This document shows, piece after piece, positions 34,521 through 42,983 of a stretch of DNA of 49,751 nt; within the stretch, counting starts at the first letter, position 1, and every line of letters starts with the position of its first letter. Made by a program: the position numbers and the translations under genes. A model generated the notes under the pieces. It was not told the DNA's origin and ran no database searches. It saw only the letters and a program-made list of their open reading frames with translations. Origin of the DNA: Actinomycetes bacterium (GTDB lineage: Bacteria > Actinomycetota > Actinomycetes > Propionibacteriales > Nocardioidaceae); NCBI GenBank assembly GCA_023396115.1, contig JAEWXC010000087.1:1-49751 (forward strand). Reading direction: 5' to 3'.

Positions 34521-35294
34521 TCAGGCGACCTGCAGGGACCGCTTGCTCAGACCCATCCAGAACCCGTCGATGACCTGGGTGCCGGGGACCTCGGGCGCGG
34601 TGGCGGCACCGAGCGTCACGAACAGCGGCGTGTAGTGCTCGACGGTCGGGTGCGCGTACGGCATGCCCGGTGCCTTGGCCCGGTAGTCGGCCAGGGTGTC
34701 GACGTCGCCGCGGGCCAGCGCCTCCCCGGCCCAGGCGTCGAACTCGCTCGACCAGCCCGGTGCGTCGGCGTCGATGCGCCAGTCCTTGAGGAACGGCAAT
34801 CCGTGGGTGAGAAAGCCCGAGCCGATCACCAGCACGCCCTCCTCGCGCAGCGGGCGCAACCGCTCACCGAGCTTGAGCAGGCGTGCCGGGTCCTGGGTGG
34901 GCAGGGACATCTGCAGCACCGGGATGTCGGCGTCGGGGTACATGATCTTGAGCGGCACCCAGGCGCCGTGGTCCAGGCCCCGCGAGGTGTGCTGGTGCAC
35001 GGGCTCGTCGGCCGGCATCATCGCCGCCACCTGCCGGGCCAGCTCGGTGGCGTCCGGGGTCTGGTAGGTCATCCGGTAGTACTTCGGGTCGAACCCGCCG
35101 AAGTCGTAGACCAGGGGAGCACCCGAGGCGGTGAGGCTGACCGGGGCGGACTCCCAGTGCGCCGAGACGATGAGGATCGCCTTCGGTCGCGGCAGGTCGC
35201 GCGCCCAGGCCGCCAGCTGCCCCGACCAGACCGGGTCGTCCAGCAGGGGAGGGGCGCCGTGGCCGATGTACAGGGCAGGCAGCGGGGTGCTCAT
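34521..35294 (-). CDS. Extradiol ring-cleavage dioxygenase, DODA/YgiD type
   Basis: 257 residues from ATG 35294 with GGAGG immediately upstream. It belongs to the class III (LigB) dioxygenase family. The metal-binding histidines are visible in YIGHGAPP, AHWES, and LDHGAWVPL; the third group is GFLTHGLPFL. Related enzymes open catechols such as DOPA. The substrate here is unknown, but family members in soil actinobacteria often act on catecholic plant compounds. The promoter region is AT-rich (TTTATT, ATAATG), with a likely -10 CATTAT at 35306-35301 and a -35 TGGAAT 17 bp upstream, so it has its own transcript rather than being part of the ALDH unit. Confidence 0.9.
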   Translation of the reverse strand: MSTPLPALYIGHGAPPLLDDPVWSGQLAAWARDLPRPKAILIVSAHWESAPVSLTASGAPLVYDFGGFDPKYYRMTYQTPDATELARQVAAMMPADEPVHQHTSRGLDHGAWVPLKIMYPDADIPVLQMSLPTQDPARLLKLGERLRPLREEGVLVIGSGFLTHGLPFLKDWRIDADAPGWSSEFDAWAGEALARGDVDTLADYRAKAPGMPYAHPTVEHYTPLFVTLGAATAPEVPGTQVIDGFWMGLSKRSLQVA

Positions 35295-35406
35295 GCCTCC
35301 ATAATGATTGAAACCCGTACTTTATTCCAGTGCTCCGCCCCCGGACCCCTCATGTAACGCGCAGTTAGTTGTACTGACCGTCTGGCATGCCGGCGCGTTG
35401 GAACCC

Positions 35407-35444
35407 GTGGCGGCACGGTGGATCGGTGGCGGCGCGGTGGATCG
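35407..35444 (+). repeat. Tandem 19-bp repeat between the dioxygenase and ung genes
   Basis: Two adjacent copies, 35407-35425 and 35426-35444, differ at one base (GTGGCGGCACGG/GTGGCGGCGCGG, each ending TGGATCG). The surrounding 189 bp contain no gene. They are just beyond the stop of ung. Confidence 0.6.
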
Positions 35445-35483
35445 GAGGCCCCGGACGACCCAGACGGTCACGCCGCCCCGGGC

Positions 35484-36224
35484 TCACCGATCCGCAGCGG
35501 GCAGCTGCCAGTCGATCCGTTGGCCGTCCCCCAGGGCCGCGTTCACGGCACTGAACGGCCGGGACCCGAGGAAGGCGACGCCCGCCGAGCCGGATCGGTG
35601 GGCGGAGAGCGGCGAGGGGTGCGAGGAGCAGATCTGCGGGTGCGGTGCCGCCGCGCGCAACGTCTGGGCGGGCAGACCCCACAGCACCGACACGCAACCG
35701 CCCCGGTCGGCCAGGGCCCGGACCGCAGCCTCGGTGACGGGTTCCCACCCGAGCCCGCGGTGGGAGTCGCGCGCCCCCGGCCGCACGGTCAGCACCCGGT
35801 TGAGCAGCAGCACGCCCTGGTCGGCCCACGCCGAGAGGTCCCCGTGCCCGGGCGGCTCCGCGCGCACGTCGGCTGCCAGTTCGGCCAGGATGTTGCGCAG
35901 GCTCGGCGGCAGCGTCGGCTGCTCGGGCGGGACGGAGAAGCTCAGCCCGACCGCCATCCCGAGCGTCGGGTAGGGGTCCTGCCCGACCACCAGCACCCGC
36001 ACCTCGGACATCGGTCGGGCGAAGGCCCGCCAGATCGTGGCGCCCCGCGGCTGGTACGGCTCGCCGGCGGCGTCGAGGGCCGCCAGACGCTGCCCGACCG
36101 CCACCACGTCGGCGGCGACCGGCGCCAGCGCGACGCCCCAGTCGGGGGCCACCGCGCCGGCCGCGACCAGCCCGTCGAGGGTCCAACCGGAGGGGTCGTC
36201 GGGGTCGCAGGCAGCCGGGCGCAC
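35484..36224 (-). CDS. ung: Uracil-DNA glycosylase, family 1
   Basis: 246 residues from GTG 36224. The catalytic water-activating motif is GQDPYPT, the uracil-recognition segment is LLLNRVLTVRPG, and the DNA-minor-groove loop is HPSPLSAHRSG. It removes uracil from DNA to start base excision repair. It is slightly divergent from typical family 1 sequences (VLTV for VLTT), but intact. The N-terminus is Pro/Asp-rich. A TACGCT -10 (36237-36232) ends seven bases before the GTG, indicating a leaderless transcript. It is divergent from the TetR gene; the 72-bp gap must serve both promoters. Confidence 0.94.
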   Translation of the reverse strand: MRPAACDPDDPSGWTLDGLVAAGAVAPDWGVALAPVAADVVAVGQRLAALDAAGEPYQPRGATIWRAFARPMSEVRVLVVGQDPYPTLGMAVGLSFSVPPEQPTLPPSLRNILAELAADVRAEPPGHGDLSAWADQGVLLLNRVLTVRPGARDSHRGLGWEPVTEAAVRALADRGGCVSVLWGLPAQTLRAAAPHPQICSSHPSPLSAHRSGSAGVAFLGSRPFSAVNAALGDGQRIDWQLPAADR

Positions 36225-36296
36225 GCGACGCAGCGTAGGTCACACCACGGGGGCTGAACGTGAAGTCCGGTCCGGTTCCGACCTACACTCGCGACC

Positions 36297-36941
36297 GTGG
36301 CCAGCGAGAATCCCGAGGAGTCCTTCGTCCCCCGCCGACGCGTTCCGACCCAGGAGCGCAGTCGCAAGCGGGTGGCTGACCTGCTCGACGGTGCCGCCGA
36401 ACTGGTCGAGGAGAAGGGCGTCGAGGCCCTCTCCACCCGGGCCATCGCCGAGCGTGCCGGCGTCCCCGTCGCCTCGCTGTACCAGTACTTCGCCGACAAG
36501 GAGGACGTCCTCCTGGCGCTGCTGGACCGGGCGATGGTCGAGACCTCCCAGCGGGTCGAGGCAGCCGTCGCCGCCCTGCCCAGGCACGGCATCGCCGACA
36601 TGGTCGCGGCCACCACCCGGGCCTACGCCGAGGTGTTCCGGGAGCGGCGCGCGCTGGTCCAGATCTGGCTGCGCGGCCGCACCAACCCCGCCGTCAGCGA
36701 GTACGGGCGGGCGCACAACCAGCGCATCGCCCAGCAGGTCGTGGACGCCGCGGTGACCCTCGGGATGGCGCCCGACACCCTCTCGCCGAAGGTGCTGCTG
36801 CTCGCCGTCGAGCTCGGGGACCGGGCGCTCCAGCTGGCGTTCGCCGACAGCGACGAGGGCGACCAGGAACTGATCGACGAGTCGATCGTGCTGATCACCG
36901 CCTACCTGGAGAAGCGCGCCCCCGCCGTCCCCGGCGCCTGA
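36297..36941 (+). CDS. TetR-family transcriptional regulator
   Basis: 214 residues from GTG 36297, seven bases after a TACACT -10 (36284-36289), again leaderless. The N-terminal HTH is typical: RKRVADLLDGAAELVEEKGVEALSTRAIAERAGVPVASLYQYFADKEDVL. The C-terminal ligand-binding domain (about residues 90-205) is helical and resembles TetR_C_24-like regulators. It probably represses a nearby gene, such as the lyase/transporter pair convergent at 36982, or itself; the short 5' gap contains the palindrome CCGGTCCGG. The ligand is unknown. Confidence 0.92.
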   Translation: MASENPEESFVPRRRVPTQERSRKRVADLLDGAAELVEEKGVEALSTRAIAERAGVPVASLYQYFADKEDVLLALLDRAMVETSQRVEAAVAALPRHGIADMVAATTRAYAEVFRERRALVQIWLRGRTNPAVSEYGRAHNQRIAQQVVDAAVTLGMAPDTLSPKVLLLAVELGDRALQLAFADSDEGDQELIDESIVLITAYLEKRAPAVPGA

Positions 36942-36981
36942 GACCACCGTCCCCGGCGCCTCACGCCGGCGGGCGCAGCCC

Positions 36982-38409
36982 TCAGCCGCGCACCGGACGC
37001 GACAACCGGTCCAGGAACGTCAGCAGCAACGCCTCCCGCATCGCCGGCGAGGCCAGGTCGAGCATCGCGTTGACCTCGGCCATCCGCTCCGGCAGCGCCA
37101 GCGACCCGTCCTCGGCGTCGCCGACCAGCCCGGAGGCGGCCAGCAGGCCGTCGAACTCGTCGGGCCCCAGCGTCGCCGGGTCCAGGGACGCGATGAACGC
37201 GGCGACGCCGGCGTCCACGACCACCGGACCCGCCCGGCGGGCCGCGGCGACCGCCTCGGCCAGCGCGGTCAGGAACTCCTCGACGTGGCTCAGGGTGGCG
37301 GCGCTGACCGAGAGGTGCACGGTGGCCGGCCGCCCGGCCGAGGCCAGCTGCGGTTGCACGTACCACCCGCGGGCGACGAGCTCGTCGGTGAGCGTGAACG
37401 GGTCCAGCCCCTCGTCGGTGCCCAGCGCGAGCAGCGTCGAGTCGGGCTCCGCGACCAGGTGCACCCCCGCGCAGGACCGCACCCCTGCGGCGATCCGGTC
37501 CACCGCCTCGAACACCTCGGCGGCGAGCTTCTCGTAGCCGCCGTCGCCGATCGTGGTGACCACCGCCCAGGCCCCTGCCACCGGGCCGCCCGAGCGGGTC
37601 GACTGCATGGTCGGGTTGAGCATCGTGTAGCCCGGCCAGGCGGCCGAGGCGAAGAACTGGGGGCGACGCAGCTCCGGGCTGCGGTGCAGCAGCAACGAGG
37701 TGCCCTTGGGGGCGTAGGCGTACTTGTGGGTGTCCACCGAGATCGAGGTGACGCCGGGCACCGCGAAGTCCCAGGCCGGCACCGGCCGGCCCAGCCGGGC
37801 CGCGTAGGGCAGCACCCAGCCGCCGATGCAGGCGTCCACGTGGCAGCGGACCCCGGCCGCCGCCGCCGCTGCGGCCACCTCGGTGACGGGGTCCACGACA
37901 CCGTGCGCGTAGGAGGGGGCGGAGACCACCACCAGGACCGTGGTGTCGTCGATCGCCGCGGCCATCGCGGCGGGGTCGGGGCGGAAGTCGGCGCCGACCG
38001 GCACCACCACCGCCTCCACCCCGAAGTAGTGGGCCGCCTTGTGGAACGCCGCGTGCGCGGTCTCCGGGATGACCATTGTGGGGCGGGTGATCCCGGGGCG
38101 TGCGTCGCGGGCGGCCTGCACGGCGAGCAGCACCGACTCGGTCCCGCCCGAGGTCACCGACCCCACCGCGTCGGCCGGGCCGTGCAGCAGGTCGAGGGCG
38201 AACCCGACGAGCTCGTTCTCCATCTGCAGAAGGCTCGGGAACGCGGTCGGGTCCAGGGCGTTGGAGGCCGCGTAGCGGGCCACGGCCTCGCGGGCCACCC
38301 GGTCGATCTCGGGGTCGCCGCCGTCGTAGACGTAGGCCAGCGTGCGGCCGCCGGTGACCGGCAGGTCAGCGGCCTGGAGGGCGTCGAGGCGGGCGAGGGG
38401 GGAACTCAT
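36982..38409 (-). CDS. PLP-dependent decarboxylase/lyase (sphingosine-1-phosphate lyase-like)
   Basis: 475 residues from ATG 38409. It belongs to the group II PLP decarboxylase fold: GSVTSGGTESVLLAVQAARD binds phosphate; CHVDACIGGW supplies the Asp that contacts the pyridine N; the Schiff-base Lys is in SVDTHKYAYAPKG. The pattern (HVDACIGGW, THKYAYAPKG) is closer to sphingosine-1-phosphate lyase than to glutamate or aromatic decarboxylases. These enzymes cleave long-chain-base phosphates to an aldehyde and phosphoethanolamine. The start overlaps the MFS stop (ATGA), so the enzyme is translationally coupled to the transporter. Bacterial sphingoid degradation here is a hypothesis only. Confidence 0.85.
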   Translation of the reverse strand: MSSPLARLDALQAADLPVTGGRTLAYVYDGGDPEIDRVAREAVARYAASNALDPTAFPSLLQMENELVGFALDLLHGPADAVGSVTSGGTESVLLAVQAARDARPGITRPTMVIPETAHAAFHKAAHYFGVEAVVVPVGADFRPDPAAMAAAIDDTTVLVVVSAPSYAHGVVDPVTEVAAAAAAAGVRCHVDACIGGWVLPYAARLGRPVPAWDFAVPGVTSISVDTHKYAYAPKGTSLLLHRSPELRRPQFFASAAWPGYTMLNPTMQSTRSGGPVAGAWAVVTTIGDGGYEKLAAEVFEAVDRIAAGVRSCAGVHLVAEPDSTLLALGTDEGLDPFTLTDELVARGWYVQPQLASAGRPATVHLSVSAATLSHVEEFLTALAEAVAAARRAGPVVVDAGVAAFIASLDPATLGPDEFDGLLAASGLVGDAEDGSLALPERMAEVNAMLDLASPAMREALLLTFLDRLSRPVRG

Positions 38410-39770
38410 CGGGTTCCTTCCGGGAGGGGCTCGGTGGTCGCGGCAGCCGCGGCCAGGTCGGCGGCGGTCAGCGAGTACCGCACCAGCCAGACGAGGCTGA
38501 GCAGCACCAGCACCGCGGGCAGGGCGGAGAAGCCCAGGGTGATGGCCAGGACGGCGCCGTCGGACTGCTCGGTGCCGCCGGTGGTCGAGGAGCGGTACCC
38601 GCCGATGGCCAGCACCACCGCGAAGACCGCCGGACCCAGGGCCAGGCCGAGGGTCTCGCCGGCGGTCCAGACGCCGGTGTAGACGCCCACCCGGTTCCGG
38701 CCGGTGCGGGCCGCGTCGACGGCGGCGGTGTCGGGCATCATCGCCATCGGGAACACCTGGCAGCCGGCGTAGCCGACACCGACCAGGGCGACCGCGACGT
38801 AGACCAGCGCCGGGGGGACGAGCAGCGCGAAGGCGGAGAGCAGGGCTCCGGCCAGCAGCACCACGCTGGCGATCAGGTAGCCGCTCTTCTTGCCGATCCG
38901 GGTGCCCAGGGCGGCCCAGGCGGGGGTGAGCACCAGGGCCGGGCCGACGAAGCAGACGAACAGGACCGTCGCCGCGCCGCTGCTGCCCAGCACGTCACCG
39001 GCCAGGTAGTCGACGCCGGCCAGCATCACGCCGGTGGCCAGCGCCTGGACCACGAAGGTGGTCAGCAGGAGCCGGAAGTCGCGGGCCCGTGCCACCACGC
39101 GCAGCTGGTCGCGCAGCGTGCCGGCGCCCGGCGAGACCGCCCCGACGGGGGCCTCGCGGGTGCCGAAGTAGGCCCCGAGCACGCCGGCCAGGATGATCGC
39201 GGCCATCACCAGGCCCATCACCCGGTAGCCGTCCCGGCCACCCACCGCGTCCCGGATCAGGGGGGCGGTGGCGCCGGCGAGCATGATCGTGAAGGCCAGG
39301 ATCGCCACCCGCCAGGTCATCAGCCGGGTGCGTTCGTCGTAGTCGGCGGTCATCTCGGCGGGCATCGAGACGTAGGGCACCTGGAAGAACGCGTACGCCG
39401 TGGCGCAGGCCAGGAACGCCACCAGCACCCAGGCGGCGTCGCCGATCTGGGAGCCGGTCGCGGGGCCGGCGAAGATCAGCGCGAAGCAGACCGACAGGGA
39501 GAGTCCGGCGCGCAGCAGGAACGGCCGGCGGGGTCCGCGCGGGTCCCCGGTGGCGCGGTCGCTGATCCGCCCGGCGACCGGGTTGAGCAGCACGTCCCAC
39601 GCCTTGGGGGCGAAGACGATCAGACCGGCCCAGAGGGCGCCGATGCCGAGGTTGTCGGTGAGGAACGGCAGCAGCATCAGCCCGGGCACCGTGCCGAAGG
39701 CGCCGGTGGCCACCGATCCCGTGCCGTAGCCGATCCGGACCCGGGCGGGGAGTGCCTGACGCTGCGACAT
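38406..39770 (-). CDS. GPH/MFS_2-type transporter
   Basis: 454 residues, twelve predicted helices. The pattern matches the glycoside-pentoside-hexuronide:cation symporter family (IGYGTGSVATGAFGTVPGLMLLPFLTDNLG; NPVAGRISDRATGDPRGPRRPFLL after helix 2). The family also includes animal MFSD2 lipid carriers, and sugar symporters in bacteria. The first cytosolic loop and the DR..GDPRG motif are intact. It is translated first, and the lyase second, from a shared ATGA junction, so it probably imports the lyase's substrate or exports a product. No carbohydrate genes are near. Confidence 0.88.
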   Translation of the reverse strand: MSQRQALPARVRIGYGTGSVATGAFGTVPGLMLLPFLTDNLGIGALWAGLIVFAPKAWDVLLNPVAGRISDRATGDPRGPRRPFLLRAGLSLSVCFALIFAGPATGSQIGDAAWVLVAFLACATAYAFFQVPYVSMPAEMTADYDERTRLMTWRVAILAFTIMLAGATAPLIRDAVGGRDGYRVMGLVMAAIILAGVLGAYFGTREAPVGAVSPGAGTLRDQLRVVARARDFRLLLTTFVVQALATGVMLAGVDYLAGDVLGSSGAATVLFVCFVGPALVLTPAWAALGTRIGKKSGYLIASVVLLAGALLSAFALLVPPALVYVAVALVGVGYAGCQVFPMAMMPDTAAVDAARTGRNRVGVYTGVWTAGETLGLALGPAVFAVVLAIGGYRSSTTGGTEQSDGAVLAITLGFSALPAVLVLLSLVWLVRYSLTAADLAAAAATTEPLPEGTR

Positions 39771-39856
39771 GTGCGGGACTCTAGCCGCGGCGCAGCGCCC
39801 CGGTCAGCAAGTGGCGAACAATTGTTCGCGTTCCGGGACTCGGGGTGCGGGGTGCG

Positions 39857-41293
39857 CTACGCGGAGGGCTTCCGGGTCGACGCCTTCGTGGCCTTCGTCG
39901 CACTGGCCCTCTTCGCGGTGCTCGTCTTGGCGGTGGACTTCTTCGCGGTGCTCGCCGTCGCTGTCCCCTTCTTGGCGGTCGCCTTCGAGGCGGTGCTCTT
40001 CCTCGAGCTGGCCTTCGCGCTGGTCTTCGCGCTGGCCTTCGGTGCGCTCGCCCGCTTCGCGGGTGCCCCAGCCGTCGCCCCCGTCGCCCCGGACGCCACC
40101 CTGCCCACGCCGGCCCGGCCGGAACCCCGCGAGCGGGACGCCCCGGACCCCGAGAGTGCTCGGGAACTGGACGAGCGGTTGCGCCGCGACCGGTCCGAGC
40201 CGAGCACCCGCGGGGCAGGCCGGCGACCGTCCCACTCGCGCATCCACTCGTCCAGGGTCAGCCACGTGCTGGTGCGCGCGGCCCGGCCGGTGAGCATCCC
40301 CAGGTGTCCGCCGGGCACGATCTCGAACCGGACCTCCTCGGCCCCGGTGAGCAGGTCCACCAGCGGCCGGACCGCCGCGATCGGGGCGATGGCGTCGGTG
40401 TTGCCGGCCAGCACCAGCACCGGCGCGACCACCCGCGCGACGTCGACGTCGCGGCCCTGGACCTCGAGCCGCCCGTCGACCAGGTCGTTCTGCTTGACGA
40501 AGCGGTGGTACAGCTGACCGAAGGTGCGGCCCGGGTAGGCGGTCATCTGGGCGGTGAACCGGTCGACCGCCTCGATCTGGGCCAGGAACTCGGTGTCGTC
40601 CAGGTTGACCGCCAACGCCAGCGGCTTGGTGACGAGCTTCTGGAACGAGCTGAGCTGGAACGCCCAGCGCACCAGCGGGGTCGGCGCCCCGCCCAGGGCC
40701 CGGTAGGCCCGGGTGACCAGCCCCCGGCCCTCGTCGAGGTTGAGCAGTAGCGGCCGGACCGGGGCCACCAGCGGGACCTTGGCGACGTCGAACGGCGAAC
40801 CGACCGCGCTGATCGAGGCGATCGGCAGGTCGGGGGAGTCCGCGGCGGTCAACAGGGTGAAGATGCCGCCCAGGCTCCACCCGACCAGGTGCACGGGTCG
40901 GCCGCCCGCGTGCTCGGAGGCGGCCCGGACCGCGGCGGGCAGCACGTGGCGCACCCAGTGCTCCATCCCCATCGTGCGGTCCGAGAACGAGACCCGGCCG
41001 TACTCGACCAGGTAGGTGGGGCGCCCGGTCCCGACCAGGTGCTCGACCAGCGAGCAGCCGCGGCGCAGGTCGAAACAGATCGACGGCGCGGCCAACGGGG
41101 TGACCAGCAGGACCGGGTCGCCGGAGGACTCCACGTCCGGGGCCGGGCGGTAGTGGTACAGCTCGCGCAGCGGACCCTCGTCGATCAACGTCCGCGGCAT
41201 CGGCCGCAGGTCCGCCACCCCGCCGTAGAGCAGACGGTGGGCGACGTTGCTCGCGGCGGAGACCACCTGCTCGGGCGTGGGGATCAGGTCCAT
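39857..41293 (-). CDS. Alpha/beta hydrolase (PhaC-like) with histone-H1-like C-terminal tail
   Basis: 478 residues from ATG 41293. Residues about 55-350 form an alpha/beta hydrolase with a PHA-synthase-like arrangement: VTPLAAPSICFDLRRG, nucleophile elbow GWSLGG (S140), Asp in AGNTDAIAP, and His in VPGGHLGML. The nucleophile is Ser, not the Cys of true PHA synthases, so it is more likely an esterase or depolymerase than a polymerase. From about residue 355 the tail is strongly basic and low-complexity, rich in Lys, Ala, Ser and Thr (KASAKTSAKASSRKS, ATAKKGTATAS), resembling the histone H1-type tails of actinobacterial nucleoid proteins. It could bind DNA, RNA or polyphosphate. It is divergent from the glutamate-synthase-like gene. 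Confidence 0.85.
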   Translation of the reverse strand: MDLIPTPEQVVSAASNVAHRLLYGGVADLRPMPRTLIDEGPLRELYHYRPAPDVESSGDPVLLVTPLAAPSICFDLRRGCSLVEHLVGTGRPTYLVEYGRVSFSDRTMGMEHWVRHVLPAAVRAASEHAGGRPVHLVGWSLGGIFTLLTAADSPDLPIASISAVGSPFDVAKVPLVAPVRPLLLNLDEGRGLVTRAYRALGGAPTPLVRWAFQLSSFQKLVTKPLALAVNLDDTEFLAQIEAVDRFTAQMTAYPGRTFGQLYHRFVKQNDLVDGRLEVQGRDVDVARVVAPVLVLAGNTDAIAPIAAVRPLVDLLTGAEEVRFEIVPGGHLGMLTGRAARTSTWLTLDEWMREWDGRRPAPRVLGSDRSRRNRSSSSRALSGSGASRSRGSGRAGVGRVASGATGATAGAPAKRASAPKASAKTSAKASSRKSTASKATAKKGTATASTAKKSTAKTSTAKRASATKATKASTRKPSA

Positions 41294-41370
41294 GCCGCGA
41301 CGATACGTGCCGCGCACCGGCTCAGGGCGTGCCGCTCGACAACCGGATCGCGCGGGGCTAGACACTTCCC

Positions 41371-42909
41371 ATGGGCTGGAAGCGAGTGGTCGGTGCAGCG
41401 GTGGCAGGGGTCGGGGCGGTCGCGGTGCACGACCTGGTCCAGAAGAAGCACGCGATCCTGCGCAACTTCCCCGTGATCGGGCACGGCCGGTTCCTGCTGG
41501 AGCGGGTCGGTCCCGAGCTGCGGCAGTACATCGTCACCTCCAACGACGAGGAACGTCCCTTCAGCCGGGACCAGCGCAGCTGGGTGTACGCCTCCTCGAA
41601 GCTGGAGAACAACTACTCCGGGTTCGGCACCGACAACGACGTGGAGCGCACCGTGGGCAACGCGGTGCTCAAGCACCGCACCTTCGCCGGCGCCGAGGAA
41701 CCGGACCGGGACCACTCCGGTGCGGTCGAGCTGCCTGTGGCCAAGGTGCTGGGCGCCGCCCGGGGACGCGCCCGGGCGTTCCGACCGGCCTCGGTCATCA
41801 ACGTCTCCGGGATGAGCTTCGGCTCCCTGTCGGCCAACGCGATCGCCGCACTGAACGAAGGAGCCGCTCGGGCCGGCTGCCTGCAGAACACCGGCGAGGG
41901 TGGTCTGTCCGACCACCACCGCCAGGGTGGCGACCTGGTGTTCCAGATCGGCACCGCCTACTTCGGCTGCCGGGACGCCCACGGACGCTTCGACCTGGCC
42001 CGGTTGGTCGACCTGGTCGCCTCCGCGCCGGTGCGGGCGATCGAGATCAAGCTCTCCCAGGGCGCCAAGCCCGGGCTGGGCGGGATGCTGCCGGCCGCCA
42101 AGATCACCCCTGAGATCGCCCGGATCCGCGGCATCGAGCGCGGCGTCGACTGTGCCTCGCCGTCGCGGCACACCGCGTTCACCGACGTCGACGGGATGCT
42201 CGACTTCGTCGAGACCGTCGCCGCGGCCACCGGGTTGCCGGTGGGGATCAAGAGCGCGGTGGGCGACCTGACGTTCTGGGACGAGCTGGTCGCCGCGACC
42301 GCTGCCGGGGGCCGCGGGGTCGACTTCGTCAACGTCGACGGCGGCGAGGGCGGCACCGGCGCCGCACCCCAGGTCTTCGCCGACTCCGTCGCGTTCCCGT
42401 TCCGGCTGGGCTTTGCCGAGGTCCACCGACGCTTCGCCGAGGCCGGGCTGGCCGACGACGTCGTCTTCGTCGGTGCCGGCAAGCTCGGCATTCCCGAGAA
42501 CGCGATGGTCGCGTTCGCGCTGGGGGTCGACATGGTCAACGTGGGGCGGGAGGCGATGCTCTCGATCGGCTGCATCCAGGCCCAGAAGTGCCACACCGAC
42601 CGGTGCCCGGTGGGGGTGGCCACCCAGGACCCCCGGTTCACCCGCGGACTCGACCCGACCCTGAAGAGCCACCGGCTGGCGCAGTACGTCGCCTCGCTGC
42701 GCCGCGACCTGCTCTCCCTGGCCGAGGCGGCCGGGTACGCGCACCCCGGGTTGCTGACCCCCGACGACGTCGACCTGGTCGACGGGACCCGCAGCCGCCG
42801 GTCCCTGCGCGAGGTCTACGGGTACCCGGCCGGGGTCGGGGCGCTGGGTCCCGAGCTGGCCCGTACCGCGTCGGGCCTGGCCCGGGTCGGCGGCGTGGCC
42901 CTGGGCTGA
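41371..42909 (+). CDS. FMN-binding glutamate-synthase-family protein (single-domain GltB-like)
   Basis: 512 residues. A hydrophobic N-terminus (VVGAAVAGVGAVAVHDLVQ) suggests membrane association. The FMN-binding alpha/beta barrel is visible in VINVSGMSFGSLSANAI, IEIKLSQGAKPGLGGMLPA, VDFVNVDGGEGGTGAAP and FVGAGKLGIPEN. Three cysteines for a 3Fe-4S cluster are at C401, C407 and C412 (CIQAQKCHTDRCPVG). It lacks the amidotransferase domain of glutamate synthase and may use another ammonia source, or act on a different substrate; the physiological role is unclear. The ATG is at 41371; a possible TAGACA -10 is at 41359-41364. It is divergent from the PhaC-like gene. Confidence 0.9.
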   Translation: MGWKRVVGAAVAGVGAVAVHDLVQKKHAILRNFPVIGHGRFLLERVGPELRQYIVTSNDEERPFSRDQRSWVYASSKLENNYSGFGTDNDVERTVGNAVLKHRTFAGAEEPDRDHSGAVELPVAKVLGAARGRARAFRPASVINVSGMSFGSLSANAIAALNEGAARAGCLQNTGEGGLSDHHRQGGDLVFQIGTAYFGCRDAHGRFDLARLVDLVASAPVRAIEIKLSQGAKPGLGGMLPAAKITPEIARIRGIERGVDCASPSRHTAFTDVDGMLDFVETVAAATGLPVGIKSAVGDLTFWDELVAATAAGGRGVDFVNVDGGEGGTGAAPQVFADSVAFPFRLGFAEVHRRFAEAGLADDVVFVGAGKLGIPENAMVAFALGVDMVNVGREAMLSIGCIQAQKCHTDRCPVGVATQDPRFTRGLDPTLKSHRLAQYVASLRRDLLSLAEAAGYAHPGLLTPDDVDLVDGTRSRRSLREVYGYPAGVGALGPELARTASGLARVGGVALG

Positions 42910-42983
42910 ATCGGCGCCCGAACCCGGTGCCACCACTGGGCGCCGGACCGGACCGGCTGGCCACGTCGGCTAGCGTGCCCCGC

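Noticed and set aside
39857..41293. PHA synthase (PhaC)
   Set aside because: The nucleophile is Ser in GWSLGG, not Cys, and no PhaE/PhaR partner is adjacent.
41371..42909. True glutamate synthase large subunit
   Set aside because: It has only the FMN barrel and 3Fe-4S cysteines; the amidotransferase and other domains are missing.
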